Assembly: GCA_902728285.1 (NCBI GenBank)
Contig: CACVBU010001312.1
Span: forward strand, 558,001-622,000
Direction: 5' to 3'
From: Clytia hemisphaerica
Lineage: Eukaryota; Cnidaria; Hydrozoa; Leptothecata; Clytiidae
DNA: 64,000 nucleotides
Below, piece after piece: positions 50,149 to 61,800 of this stretch. How positions within the stretch are numbered: the first letter of the stretch is position 1; every line of letters begins with the position of its first letter. Below the pieces are notes generated by a model. The model did no database searches. It saw only the letters and a list, made by a program, of their open reading frames with translations, and was not told the origin of the DNA. A program made the position numbers and the translations under genes.

Positions 50149-50590
50149 GGTAAATATGTTCTTATTTTGACCATTTTGTGAATATTTTGGACCCTTTTCC
50201 TAAGAAATAAGGTGTTTTGAGTCCACAAAGCCTTAAAATGTTCTTAACTTGTTCTTAACATTTTGGCCAGCGAAGCCTTATGTTCTTATATAGTTTGTTC
50301 TTATAAAAAACGTGTAGCATCGAGAAAAATAACTTTATGATAGGAGCATGTAAGGATGAATTATTCCATTTTCACTGTGAAAATCATGGTATCACATAAA
50401 CGATGGGTGTGAAAATATTCATTCCATATTCTAATTAGGGAGCTTGGCTGAGAAATCTAAGAATTTTTGTAAAAAGAGCAATCCAGGATGACAATATTCC
50501 AAGTTTCTACTAGAAAGTGATGGTATAACAGTTCATTACGTCACCATCGATTCCTTACCCTATCAGAGTTTGAGTTTTCAAAGAATATAT

Positions 50591-52298
50591 TAGCGAGGTT
50601 AAGCAAGAAGCTATCTATTACGTACGGAATCTATTACGTGAGTTTTTAGACTGGATCCGAGGCGTTTTAGCCTGATTCCTAAATCTTCACGGCATAGAAA
50701 AAAAAGTGGTTAAGCAAAAAGGCGATCTATGACGTATGACGTAATGTTTATTTTTCCGTATCTCACTTTCGGCCCCAACTTATAAAATTTTATTTTTCTT
50801 TCTTTCTTTTCCAGCTTTCTTGTTGGTGGTTGGTCTATAAAATCCCCTTACTTTCAATCTTAATCTACTAAGTTTTTTCCCAAGACAAATGTTTTCACAA
50901 AAATTAAAACTAGACAAGCATAGTCAGAGTTTTCTCTGTATTACTTTTACTATTTTTTATCACATTTTTATAAACAAAAAGTATGTGTCTATGACTTATC
51001 ATTTCAATTCTTAACCTTGCAATAAAGATATATAATTTCATAATTTCATTCCTAGTTTACATAGGTAAACCAATCATAAATTACTGCTTTATTTATAAAG
51101 AAAAAAATAATCTGTAAGAGCATAGTGTACCAGTCTGTCATCCTTATTTAGCTGCATTTCCATATGAATGCTTCACCATTAGCATTACCAATAAAAACAC
51201 TCTTATAATAAAGTGTGCAAACCAGGTCTCGAGTTTCATATCTGGCAGGTGTTCCTTCTTCTACTTCTTTGCATTCCAAGATATCAATATCACCTTTTTA
51301 GGAAGGGAGATGTCTCTTTAGAGTCAAACTAAACTTTCTGCTGGAACGTATAACATAATGTCGAAGAGTTGAAGATGACCAGTCCATAAAAATTTTTCAG
51401 TAAAGGATTGAGACTTAAGAGTAGTTGTCCAGAAGATAGATTTATATAATTTTTGAGAACGGTTTGAAGTTCAGCGGTTGTGTGAATAGTTCTTACTCAG
51501 GCCTGATTTGTACGTACAATATATGGTTGATGATGGAGAGCAGAAATTGAATCTCGTTGCTTAGTTGGAGCAGTTGAATGGAACAATAAATAAAGATTTC
51601 GTCTGTTATGCTTCGGGTGAAGGGAAATTATTGAGTTGGCAGAGCATCTTTTTCGTGTTTTTTGCTTGGTTGGGGACATTATAACTTTGGCTTCTTCGCA
51701 CTTGATGGTGGCACCACAGAAACACTAAAAAACATGAAAAGAATATGGTTACATGCTGTTCATTGTAAAGGTTTATTTGGAAAGTATTTGGACTTTGAGC
51801 ATAAAAAAGCAAGATAAAAACAGACGAAAAAAAAACGACAAAACGATAAAAGAAACTTCTGTTTTTTTTGGTTTGATAAAACGTCAGCAAAGGTTATTTA
51901 TTACATACATCTTGACCTTCTTTTGAGCAATAAATTCTTTCACTTTGTTTGGCTCATAGTTTCCACGATGAGATTCAAAAACTTTCTCTGTCAGCTCAAA
52001 CTGTGTCGAAATCAAAAAGCTACCAAAGTTTTTTTCTGTTTACTTTTTCGGTGATTTTGATCCTAAACGATTCAGCCCAATCTCCGTAAGGTAAATTTCC
52101 CTGGATCATGCTTATATCCTAATCGATATCTATTACGTGAGATTGGAGAATTTCGCGCAATAGATCCACTCCCCAAACTATGACGTACAGGTTAAATTTC
52201 ACGGGACAGAGTTAGCCTTGAGATTTGGGCGCTAGCCTGCGAAAAACTCACGTAATAGATTCCGTACGTAATAGATAGCTTCTTGCTTAACCTCGCTA
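50591..52298. mobile_element. 1.7-kb TIR element with ~58-bp ends
   Basis: The left end agcgaggttaagcaagaagc continuing tatctattacgtacggaatc is repeated inverted at 52240-52298 almost perfectly. Subterminal partial copies (ggttaagcaaaaaggcgatc near 50708, tatctattacgtgagattgg near 52127) lie inside. The interior has no transposase, only short ORFs. The target duplication is not clear. Confidence 0.8.
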
Positions 52299-54603
52299 TT
52301 AACCTCTAAAGACCAATAATAGAAGTTTTATCGCGCATGTGTCAATCTAATCATTGTAGAATGAATCAAAGATGAAGAGCAAATATTACTAATATATACA
52401 TGTTTACTATTGAAGAATTCCCCAGTGTAATTGAAATGAGTTTCTTTCAAAAGAAATCTTATACATGATTCCCAAGTGTATAACAATAATCGAAATAGTA
52501 GACCAAATCTTTATTTTATGATTCTCTATCACTGACTCTTTTTAGAAAGCGTTGATGACATTTCTGAGTTGTGTTTTCAACGATCCGAAGAAAAAATCAA
52601 CTTTGAACTTAATCCAAGATCTTGGATTGTCGTCATGGTTACTTTTCTCTGCGTTAATTGCGCGATGAATAGAATCTGGATTGGTCGGCACAGGTCGATA
52701 TATGATTTCGGCCTGTTCATTTCACGGTATCAATTCCTACCAATAGAAACTGTATATTTGAGTTAAAGTTTTGATGGAATGTCTATCCTGTGAAATTCCT
52801 TATCAAATTTTACCAGTTTCATGCTTTTTGGAGCAACTATGGATATGATTTATTCCAATTTCTCCTCTAAAATGGATGTCGCGATTTTCGGAATATTTGA
52901 CAATCTCGTGCTCGGACTTTCGAGTTTTTCATCAATAAAATTTATTACTTGTCTTGGAGTATCGTCCTATTAAGGTATTTGTCGATATAAGAGCTCACAA
53001 CATTGAATATATTCCAATACGTTTTGCCGTCCTAGGTTCGTCTTCGTCGTCTTTCAAAATATTTCTTCCTTGCAACGCTCCCGAGGCACGGCCTAATCTT
53101 AATTTGTATTGTAACAACCCATTTTCATCTAATCCTTCACAAATTGACTTTTAAAATCAAAATTTTGAGCTTGAAAAAAAATCGGATTTTCTTATTTGGG
53201 GAAATTCCCTTATGTCATTTTTAGGGAAAAAGAGTATTTCTCGCGATTGGCTTTATATTTTTTGCTGAATTTTTGCACAGTAATGTAAAATGGTAAATTT
53301 TATAATCTGATGGAGCCCGATTTTCAAAAAATAATTTTTTGTGGCAAATTTGGGTAAAAAAGTGCCTAACATGGGTTTTTTTTGGACTTATTTTTGGAAA
53401 ATCACCTTTTATCGTTAATAGGGAAATCACGCTAAATTATTTATCCACCCCCGTAACTACGACTATAAGTTACTATACTTCACAGGTCGATATTGATTTG
53501 AGCTGTGATACTCACGGTATAATCTATTCAAGCTGCTCACTACACTTTCTTACTCTCTTGCTATTTGTCCTTCTTTTATCTGATTCTCATCGTCAGATAG
53601 GTCCATTCAGCATGTTGCTTGTCTGCTCTTTAAAGTGTTATCCTAAAAATTGGGCTCTGCTTTATATATCTACTTCAGTTAATTTTAAAAATCAAGTTTA
53701 GAAATTCCTTAAAGTTCCAACACCGAAAATCGCACTTTTTTGAATAATTCATCCTTCTTTGCTCCTCAAATAAAATTCTCCGGTAGCGGCATCAATAGGC
53801 CTATTTGTTGGTCCAAAGAAAATTCTATTTAAGGAGATATTAATTACCTGAGGGCAAAATAACAGATTTATGAGTTTTTCAATTTGCCATTTTCGTGCAG
53901 TTGAAAAAGAACACTCACTTAGGTTGATTTTCGATCCTAACCTAAAAATATACCGTAAGAATATTTTAGGATGATTATTCTCATTTAAAAAGCGTGTACC
54001 AAAGGATATTTGACAGGACCAGAAATCAGTTACATGCGCGTTTGCCAGGCCTGTAATTTATAACGCCATGGTTACATGAAATTATTTCCATAAAAAGAGT
54101 GGGAGCCTCTTTTTTAACCCTGCTGTGGCGAAAATATGATGCACTTAAAGAACTTTGAACCGACCTGTCGAAAGGGGTGATTATTTAAATTTGATGAAAT
54201 TTTGATAAATGTAATGCTTAGGTACATTAGTATATAACAATTTATAAATATAGCTTTTTAGTTTGATTTAATGTTTAAGGATGAAACTGAGCTCAAAAAT
54301 GAGCAAAAAAGCACTATAGTTAGGCTCTTTCTAAAGTCTCTAAAAATTGACAGATTAGATTGAAATTCGGTATACTCATTTCTGAGATAGGTATATTGTT
54401 TCAATTTAGTTCAGATAAATTCATATTTCACAGTTGATACCAGAAACCTTTGTTTTTCCAATATTTAGATTATATCTGGGGCTCGTCGCTCACTTTTGTT
54501 TTCATTTCTACATAGTCCATATTATGATAGATTTAGCTCTTTTTTTGGTTATTTCATGTTCCTATCCACACCTAAAATTTAAGATATTTAGTCGCTTGAC
54601 TTA
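52299..54603. other. Intergenic region, no gene recognised
   Basis: Short ORFs without domains. A family J end fragment (cgtaagaatattttaggatg ... aaaaagcgtgta) lies at about 53930-53998. Confidence 0.4.
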
Positions 54604-54770
54604 CAGTAGACGCTCTCTAATTCGATTTTCAATGGGAATCGGGTTTTCATCGAATAATCAAGCGTATGGAATAGAAGAGCGCTTTTAGGAGAGTTTAAAA
54701 CGGTGACTTTCCATGTTATCGAAAAATGGAGCGCATCGAGTAGAACGTCGAATTAGAGAACACCGAACTG
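54604..54770 (+). mobile_element. Pogo/Tigger-like MITE, copy 2
   Basis: Ends cagtagacgctctctaattc and, inverted, cagttcggtgttctctaatt are flanked by TA on both sides (54602-54603, 54771-54772), the Tc1/mariner-pogo signature. The interior matches the minus-strand element at 3524-3632. A third degenerate piece lies at about 59740-59800. Confidence 0.7.
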
Positions 54771-54989
54771 TATTTTTAAAAGTACCCTTTATAGCTATTA
54801 TTGTCGAACTTTTGGGTTGGGTTTAAGATCTTTTTAATGTTACATCTATGTATCATAGTATTGTTCGTTAAGGAAATTCTCATTTCTAATGTGAACAACT
54901 CTAAAGTTTTGGTCTCCAAATTAAGATTTCTACACGTTACTGCCGTTATCACATTAATTTCAAAGCCCCTGCTATAAATCCGAAACTCC

Positions 54990-55155
54990 GGGACGGAAAT
55001 TCAGTCACTTATTTCCCATCCAGAACACGTGACCCCTGTGTTTTTCAAACAAAATGTATAAATGCGGGTTAAACTTAAGACTTCACTTTTTCTTGCTTGA
55101 GAAAGGTCGAAGATTCCTCTCTAGACCCTTTCGGGGCTTCAAACTCAATGGTTTT
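54990..55155. repeat. Hairpin-forming dispersed repeat, copy 3
   Basis: Shares ttcccatccagaac, cttcactttttcttgc, gagaaaggt and ttcaaactcaatgg with the repeat at 92-369. It lies immediately upstream of the Helitron fragment. Confidence 0.55.
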
Positions 55156-55223
55156 TCAACTATTTTCAAACGTCCGCCTATGGAAATTAAGATTTTAGAT
55201 GTTAGATGTTTTAGCTAAATGTC

Positions 55224-55741
55224 GTGTGTTTGGACCTAGCACATACTTTCTTACGGAGTGCAGCATTATTTAAATGTACTAATATTATCAAAGTAGTCGC
55301 TACACAATACGGAGAAAATCTAACAGATGAAGAGGTGAATAATATGAGCTGGAGTGAAAAAGTTCAATATTTAAAAAGAAACCCTGTCACAGTAGCCAGA
55401 CAAATCGATCACATTTTCAATAAAGTTTTTCCAAAAATGCTCATGAGCGGCATACATCCAATAGATAAATTATGACGATAGAAGAGAATTTCAACATCGT
55501 ACGGGGCTGGAACACGTCCATTCACAAATCCATATTAAAGATGCGCCTAAAATCAATGAGAGAGACACTAGCAAAGACAACGAGGTTATCGATTTTATTG
55601 ACAAATATATCACGTGTCAGCTACCGGATAAAGAAAAATATCCTGAGCTCCATCATCTAGTTAACACAGTTCAAAAACATCATCACACATTTACTTGTAG
55701 AAAGAAAAGTGGATCAAGATGTAGGTTTAAAGCACCTGTGG
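55224..55741 (+). pseudogene. Helitron replication-initiator fragment, frameshifted
   Basis: The first frame (to 55475) encodes YGENLTDEEVNNMSWSEKV and RNPVTVARQIDHIF, the conserved Helitron-like N-terminal region. The frame shifts by one base near 55470, and the next frame carries RREFQHRTGLEHVHSQIHIK, where HVH is the HUH metal-binding motif of the rolling-circle initiator, followed by EVIDFIDKYITCQLPD, YPELHHLVNTVQKHHH and a Cys-rich TCRKKSGSRCRF end. The catalytic tyrosines, the helicase and both termini are absent, and a small MITE abuts the 3' end. It is a dead internal fragment. Confidence 0.85.
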
Positions 55742-55851
55742 TGGATTTAATTTCGCGAGTCAGGAATCTCACGCGTTTTCGCGAGTTTTAATTTTGTGAA
55801 AATGGCAAAAATTCGCGAAATTGTGAAATTTAATCTCGTGAAAGTTAATCC
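55742..55851. mobile_element. Small MITE related to the TTTCGCGA element
   Basis: Ends ggatttaatttcgcgag and ctcgtgaaagttaatcc are inverted with three mismatches, and the interior carries ttcgcga in both orientations as in 49721-50148. It sits at the broken edge of the Helitron fragment. Confidence 0.55.
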
Positions 55852-56029
55852 GATTAAAGTAAGCTCCTTCTTGCAATCCAAATCAGCTAGAAATTATTAT
55901 CCAGTTACTGAAACAGAAGTATAATGTTAGTAGTTCCTCTGGTACATTATACTTTTTCCAGAATAAACCAATGCCCTTGAAAAATCAAGTGAAAAAAAAA
56001 CATGTAGAAATGACAATTTTCCAAGGCTG

Positions 56030-56455
56030 GTTGGAAAACATGACTTTTTGGGTGGGAAATTTTTATTTTCCAAACAGTTTGGGAATTGAAAAAAAGGTCA
56101 AAAATCGATGTGAAAATACATATTTTTGTAAATTTGATACCTCAGGTTGAAAAACTAGACTTTTTGGGTCTGAAATTTGTGTTTCTCCCAAACAGTTTGG
56201 AAAACGTTAAAAATCCATGTGGAAATTACATTTTTGTGAAATTGAAACTCTTTCGATTGGAAAACTAGACTTTTTGGGTTGGAAATTTTTGTTTCTCCAA
56301 ACAGTTTGGAAAACGTTAAAAATCCATGTGGAAATTAAATTTTTGTGAAATTGAAACTCTTTCGATTGGAAAACTAGACTTTTTGGGTTGGAAATTTGTG
56401 TTTCTTCAAACAGTTTGGAAAACGTTAAAAATCCATGTGGAAATTACGTTTTTCT
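56030..56455. repeat. ~109-bp tandem repeat (about 4 copies)
   Basis: The string aaaactagactttttgggt recurs at 56151, 56261 and 56370, with a diverged earlier copy near 56034, giving periods of 110 and 109 bp. Units contain caaacagtttggaaaacgtt. Non-coding. Confidence 0.85.
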
Positions 56456-56827
56456 AACCATTTTCTGCGCATGTCCTTTGAGAAAACCACAAGCGATTTT
56501 TCGCTCAAAACTGTTTTGATGTATAGCTAACCTAGATATTCGGTTATAATGTGAGCAGTCAAGCTGTAAGCTTCCGTCAAGTGAGGCGTCCCTTCGGAGC
56601 GGCCTCGGCCAATCGCAGTGAGTTCGCACAGTGAAGCACAATAGGGTACTTGTGTCATAGTTTCAAATAGTGCCCTGCTGAGCTGTGTGAGTGATCTAAG
56701 ATCAACCACGTATCTGTGCGAACAATAACGAGAGATTGACCGGGAGCCATCGAGCCTAGGCTAGCGAGTGACTGTTCACGAAAACAAAACCTTGTTTAAG
56801 ATCTCTTTTCCACATCTCTGCCATCAC

Positions 56828-57130
56828 TTTTTGGATTTTGGCTTTTTTCAACCTGAATTTACAAAAATTCCAACCATGTATTTCGGCTTTTTTCCACCTG
56901 GATTTTCGAAAATTCCAACCTTGTTAAATTTGGATTTTGGCTTTTTTCAAACTAGATTTTCGAAAATTCCAACCTTGTTTGGTTTGGATTTTGGCTTTTT
57001 TCCACCTGTTTTTTTTGACAATTCCAACCTTGTTAAATTTGGATTTTGGCTTTTTTCCAACTGAATTTTAAAAAATTCCAACCTTGCTAAATTTGGATTT
57101 TGGCTTTTTTCAGTACCTGGATTTTTGAAA
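56828..57130. repeat. 54-bp tandem repeat upstream of the NLR gene (about 6 copies)
   Basis: The string ttggattttggctttttt recurs at about 56831, 56930, 56984, 57039 and 57093, mostly with a 54-55-bp period. Because 54 is a multiple of three, an ORF with an 18-residue FGFF..GFSKIPTL pattern appears (56768-57064). It breaks where the period slips, so I do not call it a gene. The array ends about 220 bp before the NLR start codon and may overlap its promoter. Confidence 0.85.
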
Positions 57131-57345
57131 ATTCCAAGCCATGGAAAATGCAAAATTTCCAACCTTGGAGAATGTCCCACATTTCCAGGTTGGATTTTCC
57201 ATTGGATTTTATCTTTTTTCCAACTAAGAAAACTTGAAATTTCCAACCTTGGAAATCTAATTTTTTTTCCTGTGTACTGTAATTACTATTTTTTAAACTT
57301 GTAAACTTTAACGATTTGAACGAAGTTTAATAGTAAACTTTCAAA

Positions 57346-58864
57346 ATGTCTACTTACATCACTGTCACAAAGGCTATCCAAGAGATAGAATATTGGTTGC
57401 GTCTTGCCACCTTACTTCATGAGCCAATGAAAGAATCTCTTCTTAATGTCTTGCATAACAAGTACAATCAGACTGATTATGTTGGACTCCCCTCAAATCC
57501 TGTTCTTCTAAACACAGAACTTAAAAAACATCAAAATAAAATCAACCAACTAAAAGGAAAGAAACTTTTAAACAAAGATCAAATTGAACTTTTATTACCT
57601 ACTGGTAGTAATCAAACAGATAGTTCAAAGTTCGATATCACTTTGATCATACTTTTGATAATTGATTTCACTAATTTACCACCGCCTACAAATGGTTGGA
57701 AAAAGGAACCATCACCAACTGACATGAGTTTGGGTGCATTCGTTCTCCGTGCCCGCAGGTGGAGAAATGACCTCATTCATGGAGATGCGAGGGGTATTAC
57801 ACCACATGATTTCAACCTTCGTTGGACTGAAGGGGAAGTGATCATTAAAGGTCTTTTACTGGTTAATTACAATACCAATATACTAAGAACCATTACTTTA
57901 GATGTCCGAAATAGCACTGTCTTAAATGCTCTTTCGTTTTTCTCCAAAAAAATTCTCGGCCAACTTACTGCACATGACTTAGAACTTAAGGATCACGAGA
58001 ATAGGTTAAATACCCATGATACAACACTCGCCGACCATGACGCCATACTTGCCGACCATAATACAACACTCGCTAAGCATGATACAGCACTCGCTGGCAA
58101 TAATACGACACTCGCCGACCATGATATAACACTCGCCAAGCATGATGCAGCACTCGCCAAGCATGATACAACACTCGCCGACCATGATACAACACTCGCC
58201 AACCATGATACAACACTCACCGACCATGATACAGCACTCGCCAAGTATGATACAACACTCGCCAACCATGATACAACACTCGCCAACCATGATACAACAC
58301 TCGCCGACCATGATACAGCACTCGCCGACAATGATACAAAACTCGCTGATCATGATAAAGCACTCGCTAAGTATGATACAGCACTCGCCGATTATAATAC
58401 AACACTCGCCGATCATGATACAACGCTCGCCGACCATGATACAACACTCGCCGACCATGATACAGCACTCGCCGACAATGATACAAAACTCGCTGATCAT
58501 GATAAAGCACTCGCTAAGTATGATACAGCACTCGCCGATTATAATACAACACTCGCCGATCATGATACAACGCTCGCCGACCATGATACAACACTCGCCG
58601 ACCATGATACAGCACTCGCTAACAATGTAGCAACACTCGCCAAGCATGGTGATCAATTAAATAAACAACAGTTTGATTTAGCTGGCCTCGATGCAAAGTT
58701 TGAACAACAAGCGAATAATTTAGCTGATAATAAAGAGTCTTTGCAAGACTTGACACAGAAAATAAACGAGAACGAAATAAAATTTGTACAAACAATTGAC
58801 CGCTTGGAAAAGGAATTTAATTTTATCCAAGCCATTCCTCAAGAGAAAAATGACCAATCGCTAG
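57346..58864 (+). CDS. NLR exon 1: HEPN domain plus heptad rod
   Basis: The start codon at 57346 follows tttcaaa and opens a frame of 506 codons to a donor CTAG|gtatgt. The frame could also read on to a stop at 58918-58920, giving a 524-residue HEPN-heptad protein without NACHT if the intron is retained. The N-terminal HEPN domain is helical with a hydrophobic ITLIILLIIDFTNLPPP core segment and the RNDLIHGDARG motif. After the heptads, residues 436-500 return to ordinary coiled-coil composition (LDAKFEQQANNLADNKESL). Confidence 0.8.
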
Positions 58865-61800
58865 GTATGTTCAAGTTGAATTTTATCAATATGATAGATA
58901 CAGTATGGAATATAACTTAACAGCAGCTCTTAGACTCGGCCCGCAAATATTGTTAAAATTACTCAACCCTTAGACAATCATGGTGTACTTATAATAATAG
59001 TGTGATGGCTTGACTAGCGACTGGCACTAAAATTAGTCCAAAAGAAGGGTTCATTTCACAGGATCCTCAGTAAGCAGGTTAGCTTTGGGGTCGAACTCAT
59101 AACCTTACGCACCGTAGCTGAATGATTTACCTTCGTGCTAGGACTGCAGGTTAGCTATCTCAGCAACACGAGTTTCTCAACGGTCTCAAAAAGCTTTTAT
59201 GAATGACTTATTTTAGAGCCACAGTTTAAACGTTTTATATAGAGAAAACGGTAAGAAAATGCCAACTCTAAAAACAGTATCCTGTAGAGTGGATCTGATC
59301 TTTCCTTTGGTTTATTACATTTGTTGAAAGATCACATACCCGATTCTTATATGTTATTTATCTTAGAACCAAGAGGTCTTTGTTTGGCTGAGGTTCTCGA
59401 ACACATCTTAACAAACATTGGTCCACAGGAAGACGAATTACTTAAACGACTAGGATTAGAAAATGTGGAAGAAGATAATGTTTATGAGCTCCTTAAATTT
59501 GTACCTTGGTCTCGTATCAAGTTTCATCTCGAGCGACTCGAAAGATCAGACATCGTAGATTTTATCACTGCAAATACACTTATTACCGAAGGTACAGGTT
59601 CTTCCACATTTAGATTTTCGCCTATACCTTCCGAATTCATGAGCAAATTAAAACTAGTACCTAGCTAGATTTCTCAAATGATTTAGTTATTTACAGTTTA
59701 CACTTTTTGATTCGCAAAACGTTCCTAAACATTCCTAAACAACGCTTTGCTGTTCAATACGCTCCCTTATTCGATGAAATAATTAGAGAGTATCAATGAA
59801 TCGGGTTCTAGGGCAAAATGGGTTATGGGAATGCGCCGCTGGTTAGGGTACCTTTTTTATCCTCCACCAGTCCCAGTTAGGGTCGCAAAAATACTAAAAT
59901 AGAAAAATCAGTCCCTCGTAGGGTGCCTTTTTTGGAAAATTTGGGGAAAAAGTAGAAAATTTCATCTCATCATCATCATCATCAAAATTTTGGAATTTTA
60001 GTCCCATTCAGGGTCACTTTTTTCGCAAATTTCGAGTCCCCCGTCGGTCGGCAAGGGTAGTACCCCCCCCCCCGCCAGGTAGTGCTGACGCCTTAGACCA
60101 CTAAATCGTTTCTCCTACCTTGTCTTTTCTGTCTTTGTAGACATAAAACTTGCATCTACCAAACTCCGATGTAGATACTCTGAAGAAGTCATCATATCCC
60201 TTGCTAACCAATCTTTGAGTGGAAGTCAAGAGACATCGTATTACAACAGTAATGATATGTATACAGACTTAGCTGTCCTTAAAGCAAACGTTGTCGACAG
60301 TGAAATTGACAACTCTGATCGAAAAGCGCTCATGGAACAAAGATATTTCGACAAAGAGAGTATTGAACTCGATGATTTGTTTCAGCAAAAGAATGACACT
60401 GTATTCGTACGTGGCGTTGGAGGTATTTTTATTCTTCTAGCTTTTTGTTCAAGAGTTACAGTCTTAGGAGGCTGTCGGTTGAATACCCGGCGGGAGGTGG
60501 CACTCATATGGTCTGACCCACGTGCAGCCCTAGGTTTTTCGAGAGCCTCTAAATGCACTGTAAGGGTGTACTTTTGAAAGAGCGCACTATAAGGGTTTTC
60601 TTTTAGCCGGATACACTGTAAGGGTGTGTTTGGGGACTACTGAATTGCAAGTCTGACAGTAAAAATCTGACAAAGTTTTAACCCGCGCCCATTTTGATTT
60701 GTTTTACACATTGTGTCGACATCTCTGGCTCACTTTTAGGTGCCTTTAGCAAATAAGATATGAAATCAAACTATACTGTCAAACATGCTGTCGTTTAAAA
60801 TCGAGCCCCCTCCCCGGGGTGAATGGTGTTTTTTTTTCGGATGATTTTTTTCAGATAATTTTCAGGCACGGTCCAATGTTTGTGGTAAACTCTCATTCTG
60901 TGGGGACCACTGTATAGAAGTACCATCACTTTAAATTTCGGAAAATTGTTTGTTTGATTTCAACGAGACTTCACACCCAAAATAAAAAAATGTTGTCACT
61001 CTCGACTTAATTCAGGTGGGGTCAAAAATAAGACGGCGCCGGTCGTGGCATTTAGACCTACCGGGAATTATCTTATAAGATGCCAATGGCTCTTGATAGG
61101 TTAACATAATTTGTATTTTTTTGTCTTAGGTATGGGCAAAACGACGATGCTCGAAATGTATACGTTAAAATGGGCAAAAAAGGAACTTGAACTTGACCTT
61201 CCTCTAGAATTCATTTTCTTGTTTTCATGTCGAGAACTGAACCGATTGACTGGGCGTATTACATCAATTGAAGATTTGTTCACAGAAAAGTATCCCGAAA
61301 TATTCTCCATAGTTTCTTTGGAAAACCTTGCACAAATAGCTGATCGAGTCTTAATCATCATCGACGGTCTTGACGAAGTTCATGGTGTTTATGAAACAGA
61401 GGTATCCAAAAACAGTCCATCTTTGACATCCATTCAAATATTATCAGAATTAATCAACACCCAAGGACCTCTTCTAAAAGGACATAAATGCATTGCTTGT
61501 GGTCGACCAAAGCTTGTGATTTCATCAAGAGAAAAATACATCAAATGGAAAGGCACTCAACGAAAGTGGCAACTAACATTAAAACTGTTGAAGTTTGTGG
61601 TTTCAGTAAAGCTAATGTTGAGAAATATATTGAAAAATTCTTTGCAGGTAACACTGAAAAGGCGAATCGTGTTCGAGAAGCGATTAAAACCTCAGAGAAT
61701 TTACGTGTAATGGCATCTGTACCTGTATTCATTTGGGTTATCGTGAATGTTTATAGCGAAGACCTGATCACGAAGCCACTGAACACGCATACAGAATTAT

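Larger units (their letters stand above)
47935..50316. mobile_element. Family J copy interrupted by two nested TTAA elements
   Basis: The left part (actcatgatgaaattggcca, ctaagaatatcaccatcat) and the right part (ttcttataaaaaacgtgta) match the two halves of the intact copy at 31681-31957. Between them sit D2 and the TTTCGCGA element. Removing 48112-50148 leaves a unit of about 340 bp. Confidence 0.6.

Noticed and set aside
56768-57246. Repeat-rich ORFs on both strands with FGFF..FSKIPTL units
   Set aside because: They arise from the 54-bp tandem repeat, end where the period slips, and have no start context or flanking exons.
58006-58656. Long minus-strand ORF (216 codons, repeated ECCIMVG-like units) and a + strand ORF of MIQHSPT units
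   Set aside because: Both are by-products of the 21-bp coding minisatellite, whose period keeps all frames open. The HEPN-NACHT frame explains the region.
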